64,000 nt of DNA from Saccharopolyspora phatthalungensis (GTDB taxonomy: Bacteria > Actinomycetota > Actinomycetes > Mycobacteriales > Pseudonocardiaceae). The notes below the pieces were generated by a model, which was not told where the DNA came from, ran no database searches, and worked only from the letters and a program-made list of their open reading frames with translations. The DNA is taken from contig NZ_JACHIW010000001.1 in NCBI RefSeq assembly GCF_014203395.1, forward strand, positions 2,604,001-2,668,000, given 5' to 3'. Each line of letters opens with the position of its first letter. Position 1 is the first letter of the stretch. The translations under genes and the position numbers were made by a program. This document shows positions 1 through 8,639 of the stretch, piece after piece.

Positions 1-59
1 CCACTACACCGAGAACCATGACTTCAGTCTGCCTTGTCTCGGCGTTGCCCGGTATGGGT

Positions 60-74
60 GATATCCCGGATATC
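60..74. promoter_or_regulatory. Palindrome upstream of the SDR gene
   Basis: Two 7-base arms, GATATCC and GGATATC, flank a single C about 93 bases before the SDR start. A regulator site is possible, but no regulator for it is visible in the window. Confidence 0.3.
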
Positions 75-166
75 TTCCGGATGACCCCGAGGTCGACGCG
101 GCGACCGGGAAAGGTTGTGCTCTGGCCCCTGGATTGAGACCGGACTCACGCCTAGGTTCTCAGGCT

Positions 167-973
167 ATGAGTGGTGATCGGTCGGCCGAGTCGGTTGGTA
201 CGAACTCCGCAGCATCCCGCGCCGGCTGCCCGGGCCTGGCGGGCAAGCGCGCGCTCGTCACCGGAGCGGCCAGCGGGATCGGGGCCGCCGTGGCCCGTCG
301 ACTAGCCGGGGCCGGGGCCGAGGTGATCGCGGTGGACCGGGCGGCGGATGCGGTCAAGGCGGTCGCCGCCGAGATCGGCGCCGAGGCCCGGGTCGTCGAT
401 CTGGCCGACCTCGATGCCGCCGCGGATCTCGGCGATCGGGCGGACGTCGTGGTCAACAACGCCGGCTTCCAGCACATCGCACCGATCCACCAGTTCCCGA
501 CCGACACCTTCAGCGCGATGCTGCGGGTGATGGTGGAGGCGCCGTTCCGGATCGTGCGCGCCGCGCTGCCGGGCATGTACGACCGGGGCTGGGGCCGGAT
601 CGTCAACATCTCGTCCGTGCATGGCCTGCGCGCCTCGCCGTTCAAGAGTGCATACGTGACCGCCAAGCACGCGATCGAAGGGTTGTCCAAGACGATCGCG
701 GTAGAAGGCGCGCCGCATGGGGTGACGTCGAACTGCCTCTGCCCGGGCTTCGCGCGCACCCCGCTGGTGGAGCGCCAGGTCGCCGAGCAAGCGAAACTGC
801 TCCGGGTGCCCGAGGACCAGGTCGTCGAGGACGTGCTGCTGGCCCGCACACCGATCAAGCGCCTCGTGGAGCCGGACGAGGTCGCCGAGTTCGCGATGTG
901 GCTGTGCGGTCCGGGCACCACCTCGATCACCGGCGCCTCGTTCCCGATCGACGGCGGCTGGACAGCGCACTGA
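167..973 (+). CDS. SDR oxidoreductase, 3-hydroxybutyrate dehydrogenase-like
   Basis: Probable NAD(P)-dependent short-chain dehydrogenase of 268 residues, cytosolic. The glycine-rich cofactor loop TGAASGIG is at about residues 32-39 and NNAG at 97-100. The catalytic set is a Ser in NISSVHG near 150, Tyr in YVTAK near 163 and Lys near 167. The family C-terminus ITGASFPIDGGWTAH is present. Overall it resembles bacterial 3-hydroxybutyrate dehydrogenases, which oxidise 3-hydroxybutyrate to acetoacetate, but the substrate is inferred. ATG 167 was chosen over an in-frame TTG at 134. The hexamer TAGGTT lies just upstream at 153-158, so the message may be leaderless. About 25 residues precede the core fold, somewhat more than usual. 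Confidence 0.85.
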   Translation: MSGDRSAESVGTNSAASRAGCPGLAGKRALVTGAASGIGAAVARRLAGAGAEVIAVDRAADAVKAVAAEIGAEARVVDLADLDAAADLGDRADVVVNNAGFQHIAPIHQFPTDTFSAMLRVMVEAPFRIVRAALPGMYDRGWGRIVNISSVHGLRASPFKSAYVTAKHAIEGLSKTIAVEGAPHGVTSNCLCPGFARTPLVERQVAEQAKLLRVPEDQVVEDVLLARTPIKRLVEPDEVAEFAMWLCGPGTTSITGASFPIDGGWTAH

Positions 974-1054
974 ACTTTCCGTTGTCCCGCAACCTGATCG
1001 CCACGGCTGCGGTTTCGGTGCGCCAAAGGCCGAAATCCCCGGTGGGGAGCGCTT

Positions 1055-1117
1055 GGTCAAGGCCCGTGGGATACGTCGGATGGGTAGCGCAACCCGATGT
1101 ACTCACGGGCCTTGACC
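1055..1117. terminator. Long hairpin between convergent genes
   Basis: A perfect 14-bp stem joins 1055-1068 (GGTCAAGGCCCGTG) to 1104-1117. A second, imperfect stem forms inside it (TACGTCGG with CCGATGTA). It lies between the end of the SDR gene and the end of chorismate mutase, so it may terminate both. There is no T-tract. Confidence 0.5.
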
Positions 1118-1199
1118 TTGGCGACACCTGGGTTCGGACTTGAGTTCCCGGTTGGCCGTGTCCCGGGCGCACCTTCGCTCGGCGGTGCGCCGTGTCGGC

Positions 1200-1505
1200 T
1201 CAGTGGCCGAGGCGGCCGCGCCCCAGGCGCAGCAGGATCATCGCGAGTTCACGACCTTCCGGGCCGAGTTCCCGGTAGCGCGCGAGCACGTCCATCTCGC
1301 GGTTGTAGACGATGCGTGGTCCGCCGGCGGCCATCCGGGCCTGGCCGACCTGTTGGGAGACCTCGGCGCGCCGCTTGACCAGGCGCAGGATCTCGGCGTC
1401 CAGGTGGTCGATCTCCTCGCGGAAGTTGCTGATGGCCTCCGCGGCGGCCAGCTTGGCCGAGGCGGGCTCGGACTGCGGCTGGTCACCGTCCACAGTGGCG
1501 TTCAT
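1200..1505 (-). CDS. Chorismate mutase, AroQ class (short intracellular form)
   Basis: Small all-helical chorismate mutase of 101 residues. It converts chorismate to prephenate, the first committed step to phenylalanine and tyrosine. The AroQ signature is visible: the segment FREEIDHLDAEILRLVKRR at about 28-46, then QQVGQAR, and YNREMDVLARYRELGPEG further on. ATG 1505 has GGAGGACAAC as ribosome site. It is divergent from pcrA, as remembered for Rv0948c beside uvrD1. The short actinobacterial form normally depends on complex formation with DAHP synthase for full activity. That partner is not in the window. Confidence 0.88.
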   Translation of the reverse strand: MNATVDGDQPQSEPASAKLAAAEAISNFREEIDHLDAEILRLVKRRAEVSQQVGQARMAAGGPRIVYNREMDVLARYRELGPEGRELAMILLRLGRGRLGH

Positions 1506-1938
1506 CGGGCGTTGTCCTCCGGCTTCGGTCCCTGCCCCGGCCCCGGAACGCGCGAACGCCCCGAGTCCGAGGACTCCAGGGCGTCGTAGTGGTTTTTAGC
1601 TCACGCAGCTACGGGCACCGAAGTCCGGGGCCCGTAGTAAAACTCGTAGGTCAGCGTTCGCACGGGTTCAGTTTGCCACACCGACGTGGGGCCTGGCGAC
1701 GAGGTGGTGCACCAATCCCAACCAGTGGACCCGAACGTATCTGTATCCCGTCGCTCGATCACCAGTTCGAGTTATTTTGAACCACCACCGCCGCGGCGAT
1801 CCGCACCGCGGCCCACGGCGCGAGCCGGGCCCCCCACCGTCATGCCCGGCGCCGCACGGCCGCACGGGCGCGAGCGCCGCGTCGCTGGGGTACCGGGATT
1901 CGGGTTTTGTCCGGGCTCGCCGGTAACGTGGAACAACG
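1506..1938. promoter_or_regulatory. Divergent promoter region, chorismate mutase / pcrA
   Basis: This 433-base span between two outward-facing genes holds no convincing gene. It must carry both promoters. No SOS box of the type seen near imuA' was found, so pcrA is not obviously LexA-controlled here. Confidence 0.5.
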
Positions 1939-4422
1939 ATGAGCACCCCACTCGATCTCCAGTGGCAGGGCGATCTCGCGCAGCATGGATCGCCGCAATC
2001 GGCCGAATCCGGGCGCGCTTCGCGGTCCGGTCCGGATCCGGACGCACTGCTCACCGGCCTGAACCCGCAGCAACGCGACGCCGTCGTGCACACCGGGTCG
2101 CCGCTGCTGGTGGTGGCGGGTGCCGGATCGGGCAAGACGCGGGTACTGACCAACCGCATCGCCTACCTGCTCGCCGAGGACGTGCACCCGGGCCAGATCA
2201 TGGCGATCACCTTCACCAACAAGGCCGCGGCCGAGATGAAGGAACGCGTGGTCGACCTGGTGGGGCGCCGGGCCAACGTGATGTGGGTGTCGACGTTCCA
2301 CTCGATGTGCGTCCGGGTGCTGCGCCGAGAGGCCAAGACGCTGGGGCTGTCGTCCAACTTCTCGATCTACGACGCGGACGACTCCCGGCGGCTGGTCACC
2401 ATGATCGCGCGGGAACAGGACCTGGACTCCAAGCGCTACCCGGCGCGCACGCTCGCGGTGCACATCTCGAACCTGAAGAACGAGCTGCTGACCTCGGAGA
2501 CCGCCGCCGAGCAGGCGGGCAACGACATGGAGCGCAAGGTCGCCCAGGTCTACGCCGCATACCAGCGTCGGCTCGTCGACTCCAACGCGATGGACTTCGA
2601 CGACCTGATCATGCGCACGGTGGAGCTGCTGCAGGACCACCCCGCAGTCGCGGAGTACTACCGGCGGCGCTTCCGGCACGTGCTCGTCGACGAATACCAG
2701 GACACCAACCACGCGCAGTACGTGCTGGTGCGCGAGCTGGTCGGCACCGAGGCGACCGACAGCGGCATCGAGCCCGCCGAGCTATGCGTGGTCGGCGACG
2801 CCGACCAGTCGATCTATGCCTTCCGCGGCGCGACGATCCGCAACATCGAGGAGTTCGAGCGCGACTACCCGCAGGCCAGGACGATCCTGCTGGAACAGAA
2901 CTACCGGTCCACGCAGACGATCCTGTCCGCCGCCAACGCGGTGATCCGGCGCAACCCGAACCGCCGCGACAAGCGGTTGTGGAGCGATGCCGGGGACGGC
3001 GAGCCGATCGTCGGCTACGTCGGGGACAACGAGCACGACGAGGCGGCGTTCGTCGCCGGCGAGATCGACCGGTTGGTCGACGAAGGCACCGCGACGTTCA
3101 ACGACATCGCGGTGTTCTACCGGACAAACAACCAGTCCCGGGTGTTCGAAGAGGTGTTCATCCGGCTCGGCCTGCCATACCGGGTCGTCGGCGGCGTTCG
3201 GTTCTACGAGCGCCGCGAGGTGCGGGACGCGCTGGCCTACCTGCGGGTGCTGGACAACCCGGACGACACGGTCAGCCTGCGCCGCATCATCAACGTGCCA
3301 AAACGCGGGATTGGTGACCGAGCGGAGGCCGTGGTCGCCGTGCACGCCGAGCAGGAGCGGATCTCGTTCGCCGCGGCGCTGCGGCAGGCGGCGGCCGGGG
3401 AGGTCGCGCTGCTGAATACCCGGTCGCGGAAGGCGATCGCGGGATTCGTGGCATTGCTCGACGAGCTCCAGGAGGTCGCGGCGGAGTCCGATGTCGCCGA
3501 GATCCTGGAGCAGGTGCTGGAGCGAACCGGCTACCGCGCCGAGCTGGAGGCCAGCGACGATCCGCAGGACGCCACGCGGGTGGAGAACCTGACCGAGCTC
3601 GTCACGGTCGCGCGGGAGTTCACCGAGGCCCGCGCGGGTGCCCCGGTCGGCGAGTCCGCGGCCGAGGTCGATCCGTCGGCGGAGGCGGTGGTTTCCGCAG
3701 TGGCCCCGGCCGCCGAGGACGCCGAGGAGGCGGCGCTGGGGCTGCCGCCCGACGACTCGCTCTCGGCATTCCTGGAGCGCGTGTCCCTGGTGGCGGACGC
3801 GGACTCGTTACCCGAGTCCGGGGACGGGGTCGTCACCCTGATGACCCTGCACACCGCGAAGGGCTTGGAGTTCCCGGTGGTGTTCTGCACCGGCTGGGAG
3901 GACGGGGTGTTCCCGCATATGCGGGCGCTCGGCGAACCAGCCGAGCTGGCGGAGGAGCGGCGGCTGGCGTACGTGGGCATCACCCGCGCCCGGCAGCGGC
4001 TGTACCTGTCGCGGGCGCTCATGCGCTCGGCGTGGGGCCAGCCGATGACGAACCCGGCCTCCCGGTTCCTCACCGAGATCCCGGACGAGCTGATGCACTG
4101 GCGTCGGATCGAGCCGGAACGCGCCGCCCCGCAGGTGCGCAGCACCTGGGGCAGCCGCGGCGGTTTCGACCGCACCGGTTCGGATTCGGCCCAGGCCGGG
4201 CTGGCGGCGCGCGGCATGCGCAGCACCGGCATGAAGGGCTGGAAGGACACGGTCTCGATCAAGCTGGCGGCCGGCGACCGGGTCACCCACGACAAGTACG
4301 GGCTGGGCACGGTGCTGTCCACCGAGGGCGAGGGGCCACGCGCCACCGCGACGATCGACTTCGGCAGTTCCGGCACGGTCCGCCTGATGCTGATCGGCAG
4401 CGTCCCCCTGACCAAGCTCTGA
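1939..4422 (+). CDS. pcrA: ATP-dependent DNA helicase PcrA/UvrD1 (superfamily 1A)
   Basis: 3'-to-5' DNA helicase of 827 residues for nucleotide excision repair, plasmid replication and clearing of recombination intermediates. The motif order is typical: Q motif LNPQQRDAVV at 41-50, Walker A GAGSGKT at 61-67, TFTNKAA, Walker B DEYQDTN at 251-257, GDADQSIYAFRGA, EQNYRST, VTLMTLHTAKGLEF and YVGITRAR. The C-terminus (DRVTHDKYGLGTVL) matches the PcrA tail that binds RNA polymerase. An acidic, alanine-rich insert (about 570-615) lies in the 2B region. Gene order with chorismate mutase and the M23 peptidase matches UvrD1 of mycobacteria, which is stimulated by Ku. Confidence 0.95.
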   Translation: MSTPLDLQWQGDLAQHGSPQSAESGRASRSGPDPDALLTGLNPQQRDAVVHTGSPLLVVAGAGSGKTRVLTNRIAYLLAEDVHPGQIMAITFTNKAAAEMKERVVDLVGRRANVMWVSTFHSMCVRVLRREAKTLGLSSNFSIYDADDSRRLVTMIAREQDLDSKRYPARTLAVHISNLKNELLTSETAAEQAGNDMERKVAQVYAAYQRRLVDSNAMDFDDLIMRTVELLQDHPAVAEYYRRRFRHVLVDEYQDTNHAQYVLVRELVGTEATDSGIEPAELCVVGDADQSIYAFRGATIRNIEEFERDYPQARTILLEQNYRSTQTILSAANAVIRRNPNRRDKRLWSDAGDGEPIVGYVGDNEHDEAAFVAGEIDRLVDEGTATFNDIAVFYRTNNQSRVFEEVFIRLGLPYRVVGGVRFYERREVRDALAYLRVLDNPDDTVSLRRIINVPKRGIGDRAEAVVAVHAEQERISFAAALRQAAAGEVALLNTRSRKAIAGFVALLDELQEVAAESDVAEILEQVLERTGYRAELEASDDPQDATRVENLTELVTVAREFTEARAGAPVGESAAEVDPSAEAVVSAVAPAAEDAEEAALGLPPDDSLSAFLERVSLVADADSLPESGDGVVTLMTLHTAKGLEFPVVFCTGWEDGVFPHMRALGEPAELAEERRLAYVGITRARQRLYLSRALMRSAWGQPMTNPASRFLTEIPDELMHWRRIEPERAAPQVRSTWGSRGGFDRTGSDSAQAGLAARGMRSTGMKGWKDTVSIKLAAGDRVTHDKYGLGTVLSTEGEGPRATATIDFGSSGTVRLMLIGSVPLTKL

Positions 4423-4507
4423 GCGCAGTGGTGGGCCGTCCCGAATGGCTTCGGTCGTCGGTTTCGTGGCGGAACAACCGCCCACCGGGCGGCGTGCCCA
4501 GCCGCGC

Positions 4508-4858
4508 TTACCTCCCGTCCGGCCGCGGGTGCTTGGGTTCGTAGAGCCCGATCTCAGCGCCGCTGGGCAGCCGGAACGCGGTGAGCAGCCCCCAGTTCTC
4601 GTCGCTGACGGAACGCGTGATCTCGACGCCTTTGGCCCGCAACTCGTCGACGGTGGCCGCGACGTCGTCGCACATCAGGTAGAGCTCACAGGTGGGATCC
4701 CCGTGGGTGGGGTGGGTCGCGAGTTCGGCGGGCGGCAGCCCGAACAGCAACCAGCCGCCCCCGGCGTCGACGGACCCGAACCCGAGCACGTCGCGGAAGA
4801 ACGCCCGATCCTGCTCGGCATTTCGGCTGAACAACAGCAAGTGCGCCCCGTTGATCAT
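4508..4858 (-). CDS. VOC (glyoxalase/bleomycin-resistance fold) protein
   Basis: Protein of 116 residues with the paired beta-alpha-beta-beta-beta pattern of the vicinal oxygen chelate superfamily: FSRNAEQDRAFFRDVLGF near the start and AFRLPSGAEIGLYEP at the end. The substrate cannot be read from sequence. ATG 4858 was chosen because GGAGGT lies just upstream and the fold begins at once. It is convergent with pcrA and near the end of the double methyltransferase gene. Confidence 0.75.
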   Translation of the reverse strand: MINGAHLLLFSRNAEQDRAFFRDVLGFGSVDAGGGWLLFGLPPAELATHPTHGDPTCELYLMCDDVAATVDELRAKGVEITRSVSDENWGLLTAFRLPSGAEIGLYEPKHPRPDGR

Positions 4859-5087
4859 CGCAGACCTCCAGCTGCACCGACTCCACACGAAACCGTGCCA
4901 CGAGAAGCTCCAGACCGCCGGGCCGGACGTCAGAGCGCTGCGGACGCGCCGACGAGACGGAGGCGGGTCGACCGTTCTTCGATCGTCTTACCGGGCCGAA
5001 GGAATCGGTGCCGCCGGGGCGGCGAGCATTTCCGGACGACGTTCCCGGCGTGCACCGGCTCCGGTACTCGGAGGTGTCCTGCCGGGG

Positions 5088-6719
5088 TCAGAAGCGGTAG
5101 CGGAGCATCCGGCCCAGACGCCGGACCGCAGTGATGTGCCCCGAACCGCGTATCGCCGCCCGTACCGGCCACGGGTAGCGGTCCAGTTCCGGCGCATCGG
5201 TGAACGACCACTCGGTGACGAACCGCAGGCCAGGCACGCGAGATTCCAGCGATAGCGGCTCGTCGATGCCCCATTGCAGGTGCGCCCCGGCATGCACCAC
5301 AGCGGGGTTGAGCCGGTTGGACACCCGAACGCCCAAGCTGCTGAAGGCGTCGAAGAGCAGCTCGCCGCTCGGGAAGTGCTCGGTGATCCGGCGGAGCAGC
5401 GCCAGCCCGTCCGATTCGGACAGATACATCGTGAGGCCCTCCGCGACCACCAGCACCGTTCGGTCCCCCGGGATGTCGTCGAGCAGGCCGGGCGCGGTCA
5501 CCGACGATCCGATGGTGTGGTGGTGCGGGCGATCGGGAAAGAGCCGTCGGCGCAGCTCGATGACGTCCGGCTGATCGATGTCGTACCACTCGACGTCCTC
5601 CGGCGGATCGACCCGCTCGAAGCGGCTGTCCAGCCCGCAGCCGAGGTGCAGGACCGTCATGCCCGGCCGGAGCGCCTCTTCGACCCAACGGTCCAGCGCC
5701 TTGGCACGGATCGTCACCGAACCGGTGTTGCGCGCGCCCATCTTGAACTTGCCGAAGTCGAAGTCGATGCGTTGCACGGCTTCGTCGGCGTGCCGGTCGC
5801 CAAGCACCGGCTCGGCCGAACGATTGTCCAGCGCGCGCAGGTAGAGAGTCGCGAGCATGGTCGCTTGCGCGCCGGTCAGCTCGACCTTCTCCCGGGGCCG
5901 GTGCTCGAAGCTGAAGTGCAGTAGTCGGAGGGCCTTGCGCAATGCCGGAATGGAATTCATGACCTTGGCGGCCACCCGGTCGGCCGCGGCCAGCTTCGCC
6001 GCGTCCGGCAGGTCGACCATGGGCAGTTCCTGCGACAACCGGAGTCCGGGAACGCGCAGTTCGAGGGTGTGCGGATCGCCTATGCCCCAGCGGAAGGTGG
6101 CGCCCGTCCGCTGTAGGAACCACGAGAAGCGGGCGGCCGACACGGTCCACGGCAGCGCCGCGTCGAACATCATCTCGCCGGTCTCGAAGCGTTCGACCAG
6201 CCGGCGCAGCAGGGCCACGCCGTCCGCCTCGGTCAGGTACATCGTCAGGCCCTCGGCGACGATCAACGTCGGTCGCCCGGTTGGGATCTCGTCGAGCCAG
6301 TCCTGCTCGGTCACCGAGGTCGCGATGGTGCGGTAGTTCGCGGGGGTTTGCGGGTAGAGCCGCTGCCGCAGGCCGATCACGTCGGGCAGGTCGATGTCGT
6401 ACCACTGCGCGCTGGCGGGGATGGCTAGCCGGAAGGCCCGGCTGTCGAGGCCACACGCCAGGTGCAGCACCACTGCATCGGGGTGCTCGCAGAGGTAGCG
6501 GGCAACCCAGTCGTCGAGTTGCTTGGCCCGCAGGATCACCGCCATCCGGTCCCCGGAACTCATGTGCAGGCTGCGGAAGTCGAAGTCGATCTCGTCAAGC
6601 AGGCGATCCGCTGTCTCGTCGCCGAGCACCGGGTCGGGCCTGCGGTTGTCCAGGGCCCTGGCGTAGAGGGGACCGAGGAGGGTCTGCTGCGCGCCGGTCA
6701 ACCGGATCTGTTCGGTCAC
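5088..6719 (-). CDS. Double-domain class I SAM methyltransferase (TcmP/LCMT-like O-methyltransferase, tandem fusion)
   Basis: One 543-residue chain carries two copies of the same methyltransferase domain, about 1-270 and 275-543. Each copy repeats the same landmarks: LTGAQ...LYARALDNR then PVLGD, the SAM-binding strand VLHLACGLDSR (copy 1) and VLHLGCGLDSR (copy 2), WYDIDLPDVI and WYDIDQPDVI, and VAEGLTMYL in both. Members of this family (leucine carboxyl methyltransferase/TcmP group) are normally single domains of about 270 residues. Both SAM sites look intact. The acceptor is unknown. GTG 6719 is preferred over TTG 6728, with TAGCTT seven bases before it, so it may be leaderless. A MarR-type regulator is divergent 93 bases away. 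Confidence 0.85.
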   Translation of the reverse strand: MTEQIRLTGAQQTLLGPLYARALDNRRPDPVLGDETADRLLDEIDFDFRSLHMSSGDRMAVILRAKQLDDWVARYLCEHPDAVVLHLACGLDSRAFRLAIPASAQWYDIDLPDVIGLRQRLYPQTPANYRTIATSVTEQDWLDEIPTGRPTLIVAEGLTMYLTEADGVALLRRLVERFETGEMMFDAALPWTVSAARFSWFLQRTGATFRWGIGDPHTLELRVPGLRLSQELPMVDLPDAAKLAAADRVAAKVMNSIPALRKALRLLHFSFEHRPREKVELTGAQATMLATLYLRALDNRSAEPVLGDRHADEAVQRIDFDFGKFKMGARNTGSVTIRAKALDRWVEEALRPGMTVLHLGCGLDSRFERVDPPEDVEWYDIDQPDVIELRRRLFPDRPHHHTIGSSVTAPGLLDDIPGDRTVLVVAEGLTMYLSESDGLALLRRITEHFPSGELLFDAFSSLGVRVSNRLNPAVVHAGAHLQWGIDEPLSLESRVPGLRFVTEWSFTDAPELDRYPWPVRAAIRGSGHITAVRRLGRMLRYRF

Positions 6720-6812
6720 GCCGTTCAAGCTACACTTGTTTCACAAATTCATGAACTAAAGAAACCATATAAAATTGCTTAGTTGATCAACACGGCTGGC
6801 GAGGAACGGGAC

Positions 6813-7298
6813 ATGGCGCAACGCGACGGCGGCGAACGGCACGGCGAGGACGTGGTCCTACGGTTCGTCGAAAGGTTTGCCCTGGACCTGACCGGGGCGG
6901 GCTTCCCGCGGATGGCGGCGCGGGTGTTCGCGAGCCTGCTGGTCGCCGACGAGGGACGGCGCACGGCCGGCGAACTCGCGGAGGTCCTGGAGGTCAGTCC
7001 GGCCGCGGTGTCCGGCGCGGTCCGCTACCTCGTGCAGGTCAAGCTGGTGGTGCGGGAGCGCAGTCCCGGCGAGCGGCGCGATCACTACCGGGTGCTCGAC
7101 GACCTTTGGTACGCCAACATCATGAGCCGCGATGCGGACCTGCTCGGCTGGGAGCAGACCCTGACCGAAGGGGTAACCGCGGTCGGCGCGGACACGCCGG
7201 CGGGGACGCGCCTCGACGAGACGCGGCAGTTCTTCGAGTTTCTTCGCGCAGAAATCCCGGAGTTGATGCAGAAATGGCGCCGACAGCGGCGGCCGTAG
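6813..7298 (+). CDS. MarR/GbsR-type transcriptional regulator
   Basis: Winged-helix regulator of 161 residues. The middle has TAGELAEVLEVSPAAVSGAV, a helix-turn-helix typical of GbsR/MarR proteins, followed by a wing with RSPGERRDHYRV. The C-terminal half is helical and probably dimerises. It faces away from the double methyltransferase gene, and the 93 bases between them contain AT-rich sequence with the palindrome TTCATGAA, so it likely controls that gene and itself. ATG 6813 was chosen because GAGGAA lies about eight bases before it. TTG 6783 is possible. Confidence 0.8.
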   Translation: MAQRDGGERHGEDVVLRFVERFALDLTGAGFPRMAARVFASLLVADEGRRTAGELAEVLEVSPAAVSGAVRYLVQVKLVVRERSPGERRDHYRVLDDLWYANIMSRDADLLGWEQTLTEGVTAVGADTPAGTRLDETRQFFEFLRAEIPELMQKWRRQRRP

Positions 7299-7336
7299 CC
7301 GCACCGTCAGGCGCCATCGCTGAGTGCTCGGGTGAT

Positions 7337-8191
7337 TCAGACCGGGGAGATGCCTCGGGCCTGCATCCAGGGGAGCGGGTTGATCTTCTTACCGCTGACG
7401 TTCCACACCTCGAAGTGCAGGTGCGGGCCGGTGGAGAAGCCGCGGTTGCCCATGGTGGCGATCTGGTCGCCGGCCTTGACCTTCTCGCCCTCGTTGACCG
7501 TGATGGTGTTGACGTGGCCGTAGACGGTGATCGTGCCGTCCTCGTGCTGCACCCGGACCCACAGGCCGAAACCGCTGGCCGGGCCCGCCTCGATCACGAC
7601 TCCGTCGGCGACGGAATAGATCGGTGTGCCCTTGGCGTTGGCGATGTCGATGCCGTAGTGCGTGGTGCCCCAACGACCACCGAAACCGGAGGTGAAGGCG
7701 CCCGCGGCGGGAACGACGAACTTCGGCGCCCGCGCCGCTTCTTCGGCGGCGATGCGAGCGGCGTCGAGCTGCTGGCTGATCCGCTCGCTTTTGGTGAGCT
7801 TCTCCAGCTCGGCGCTGGCATCCGAGGTCTTCGCGACCGGGAGCATCGCCGGAGCGGGGGCGCTGCCGCCCATGCCGGTGTAGGGCCCGTCGGCCAGCGC
7901 GCCGTTGAAGGAGGCTGAGGCGTCTGACGGGTTGAAGTCGTCGTGGTCCGGGGCGGCGTGCCCTTCACCAGCGGCCATCGACTGCCCGGCGGCCGCGAAG
8001 GCGCCGGCGGCGACGGCGGCGACGACCACGCGGCCGCGCCAGGCCGATGCGAGTGAGGAGGGCCGGGATTTTCCCGGACTACTGGAGGGGTCGTCGGGGG
8101 ACGCCTCCGCGTAACCCGGAGAACGTTCTTCGCCGCCGGGGGAGCGGTGTCGAGCCAATGCTTGCCCTTCCGTCTCGGGGAGTCGGATCAC
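7337..8191 (-). CDS. M23 family peptidoglycan endopeptidase (LytM-like)
   Basis: Membrane-anchored murein hydrolase of 284 residues. A single hydrophobic segment at about 52-71 acts as anchor or uncleaved signal. An Ala-rich linker with helical LEKLTKSERISQQLDAAR follows, then the M23 zinc domain. Metal ligands appear as HYGIDIANAKGTPIY (His and Asp) and GPHLHFEVW (HxH), so the active site is complete. It would cut peptide cross-links of peptidoglycan outside the cell. The position between pcrA and sucC matches Rv0950c of M. tuberculosis. Start is GTG 8191. Two hairpins lie 22 bases upstream. Confidence 0.9.
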   Translation of the reverse strand: MIRLPETEGQALARHRSPGGEERSPGYAEASPDDPSSSPGKSRPSSLASAWRGRVVVAAVAAGAFAAAGQSMAAGEGHAAPDHDDFNPSDASASFNGALADGPYTGMGGSAPAPAMLPVAKTSDASAELEKLTKSERISQQLDAARIAAEEAARAPKFVVPAAGAFTSGFGGRWGTTHYGIDIANAKGTPIYSVADGVVIEAGPASGFGLWVRVQHEDGTITVYGHVNTITVNEGEKVKAGDQIATMGNRGFSTGPHLHFEVWNVSGKKINPLPWMQARGISPV

Positions 8192-8213
8192 GTTCCCGGG
8201 CGGGGATCCCGGG

Positions 8214-8248
8214 GGCCGGTCGGGGTACCGGCCGAAGGTTGTCCTTCG
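8214..8248 (-). promoter_or_regulatory. Tandem hairpins in the leader of the M23 peptidase gene
   Basis: Stem 1 pairs 8214-8220 with 8227-8233 (GGCCGGT/ACCGGCC). Stem 2 pairs 8233-8238 with 8243-8248 (CGAAGG/CCTTCG). They abut and sit just before the GTG start. The conserved core of a c-di-AMP riboswitch was looked for and not seen. The rest of the span 8249-8639 has no gene I can support. Confidence 0.4.
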
Positions 8249-8639
8249 TGATCAGACCGTGACAACGGACCGGGGGACAGTAACCAAGCTGATCCCCTAG
8301 GGGCAAATCCCGGTACGTGACGCGTCGGATACGGCGCGTGTTCGAAAAGTGCGTTGCGAGTCCGGTTTTCAGGCGTGCGTGGATACTGGGCGTGGTCGTC
8401 GCACAGCGAAGCTGCCTGCGGCTTCGTGATCATTGCAGGGCGGGCCCATTGGCCCGTGACGAGCCCCTGGGCGTTTCCATCCGGGAATCCTGCGGTAGCG
8501 AAAGGTGTTGTAAGTCACACTCTAAGAGCCGCTTCATGGGCAACCTCGGAGTGCTCCGTTCGGTGGGGACATCAGGGATGGCCCGCAGGGGCCGCGACCC
8601 GTGGCGCAGTCCGTGCCCGGGGTTGCTAGCGTCTGCGCG

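Noticed and set aside
1686..3317. A 543-codon plus-strand frame
   Set aside because: It overlaps pcrA in another frame and has no family resemblance.
8192..8500. c-di-AMP (ydaO) riboswitch before the M23 gene
   Set aside because: The conserved core sequences could not be found. Only simple hairpins are visible, so it is listed as a leader structure.
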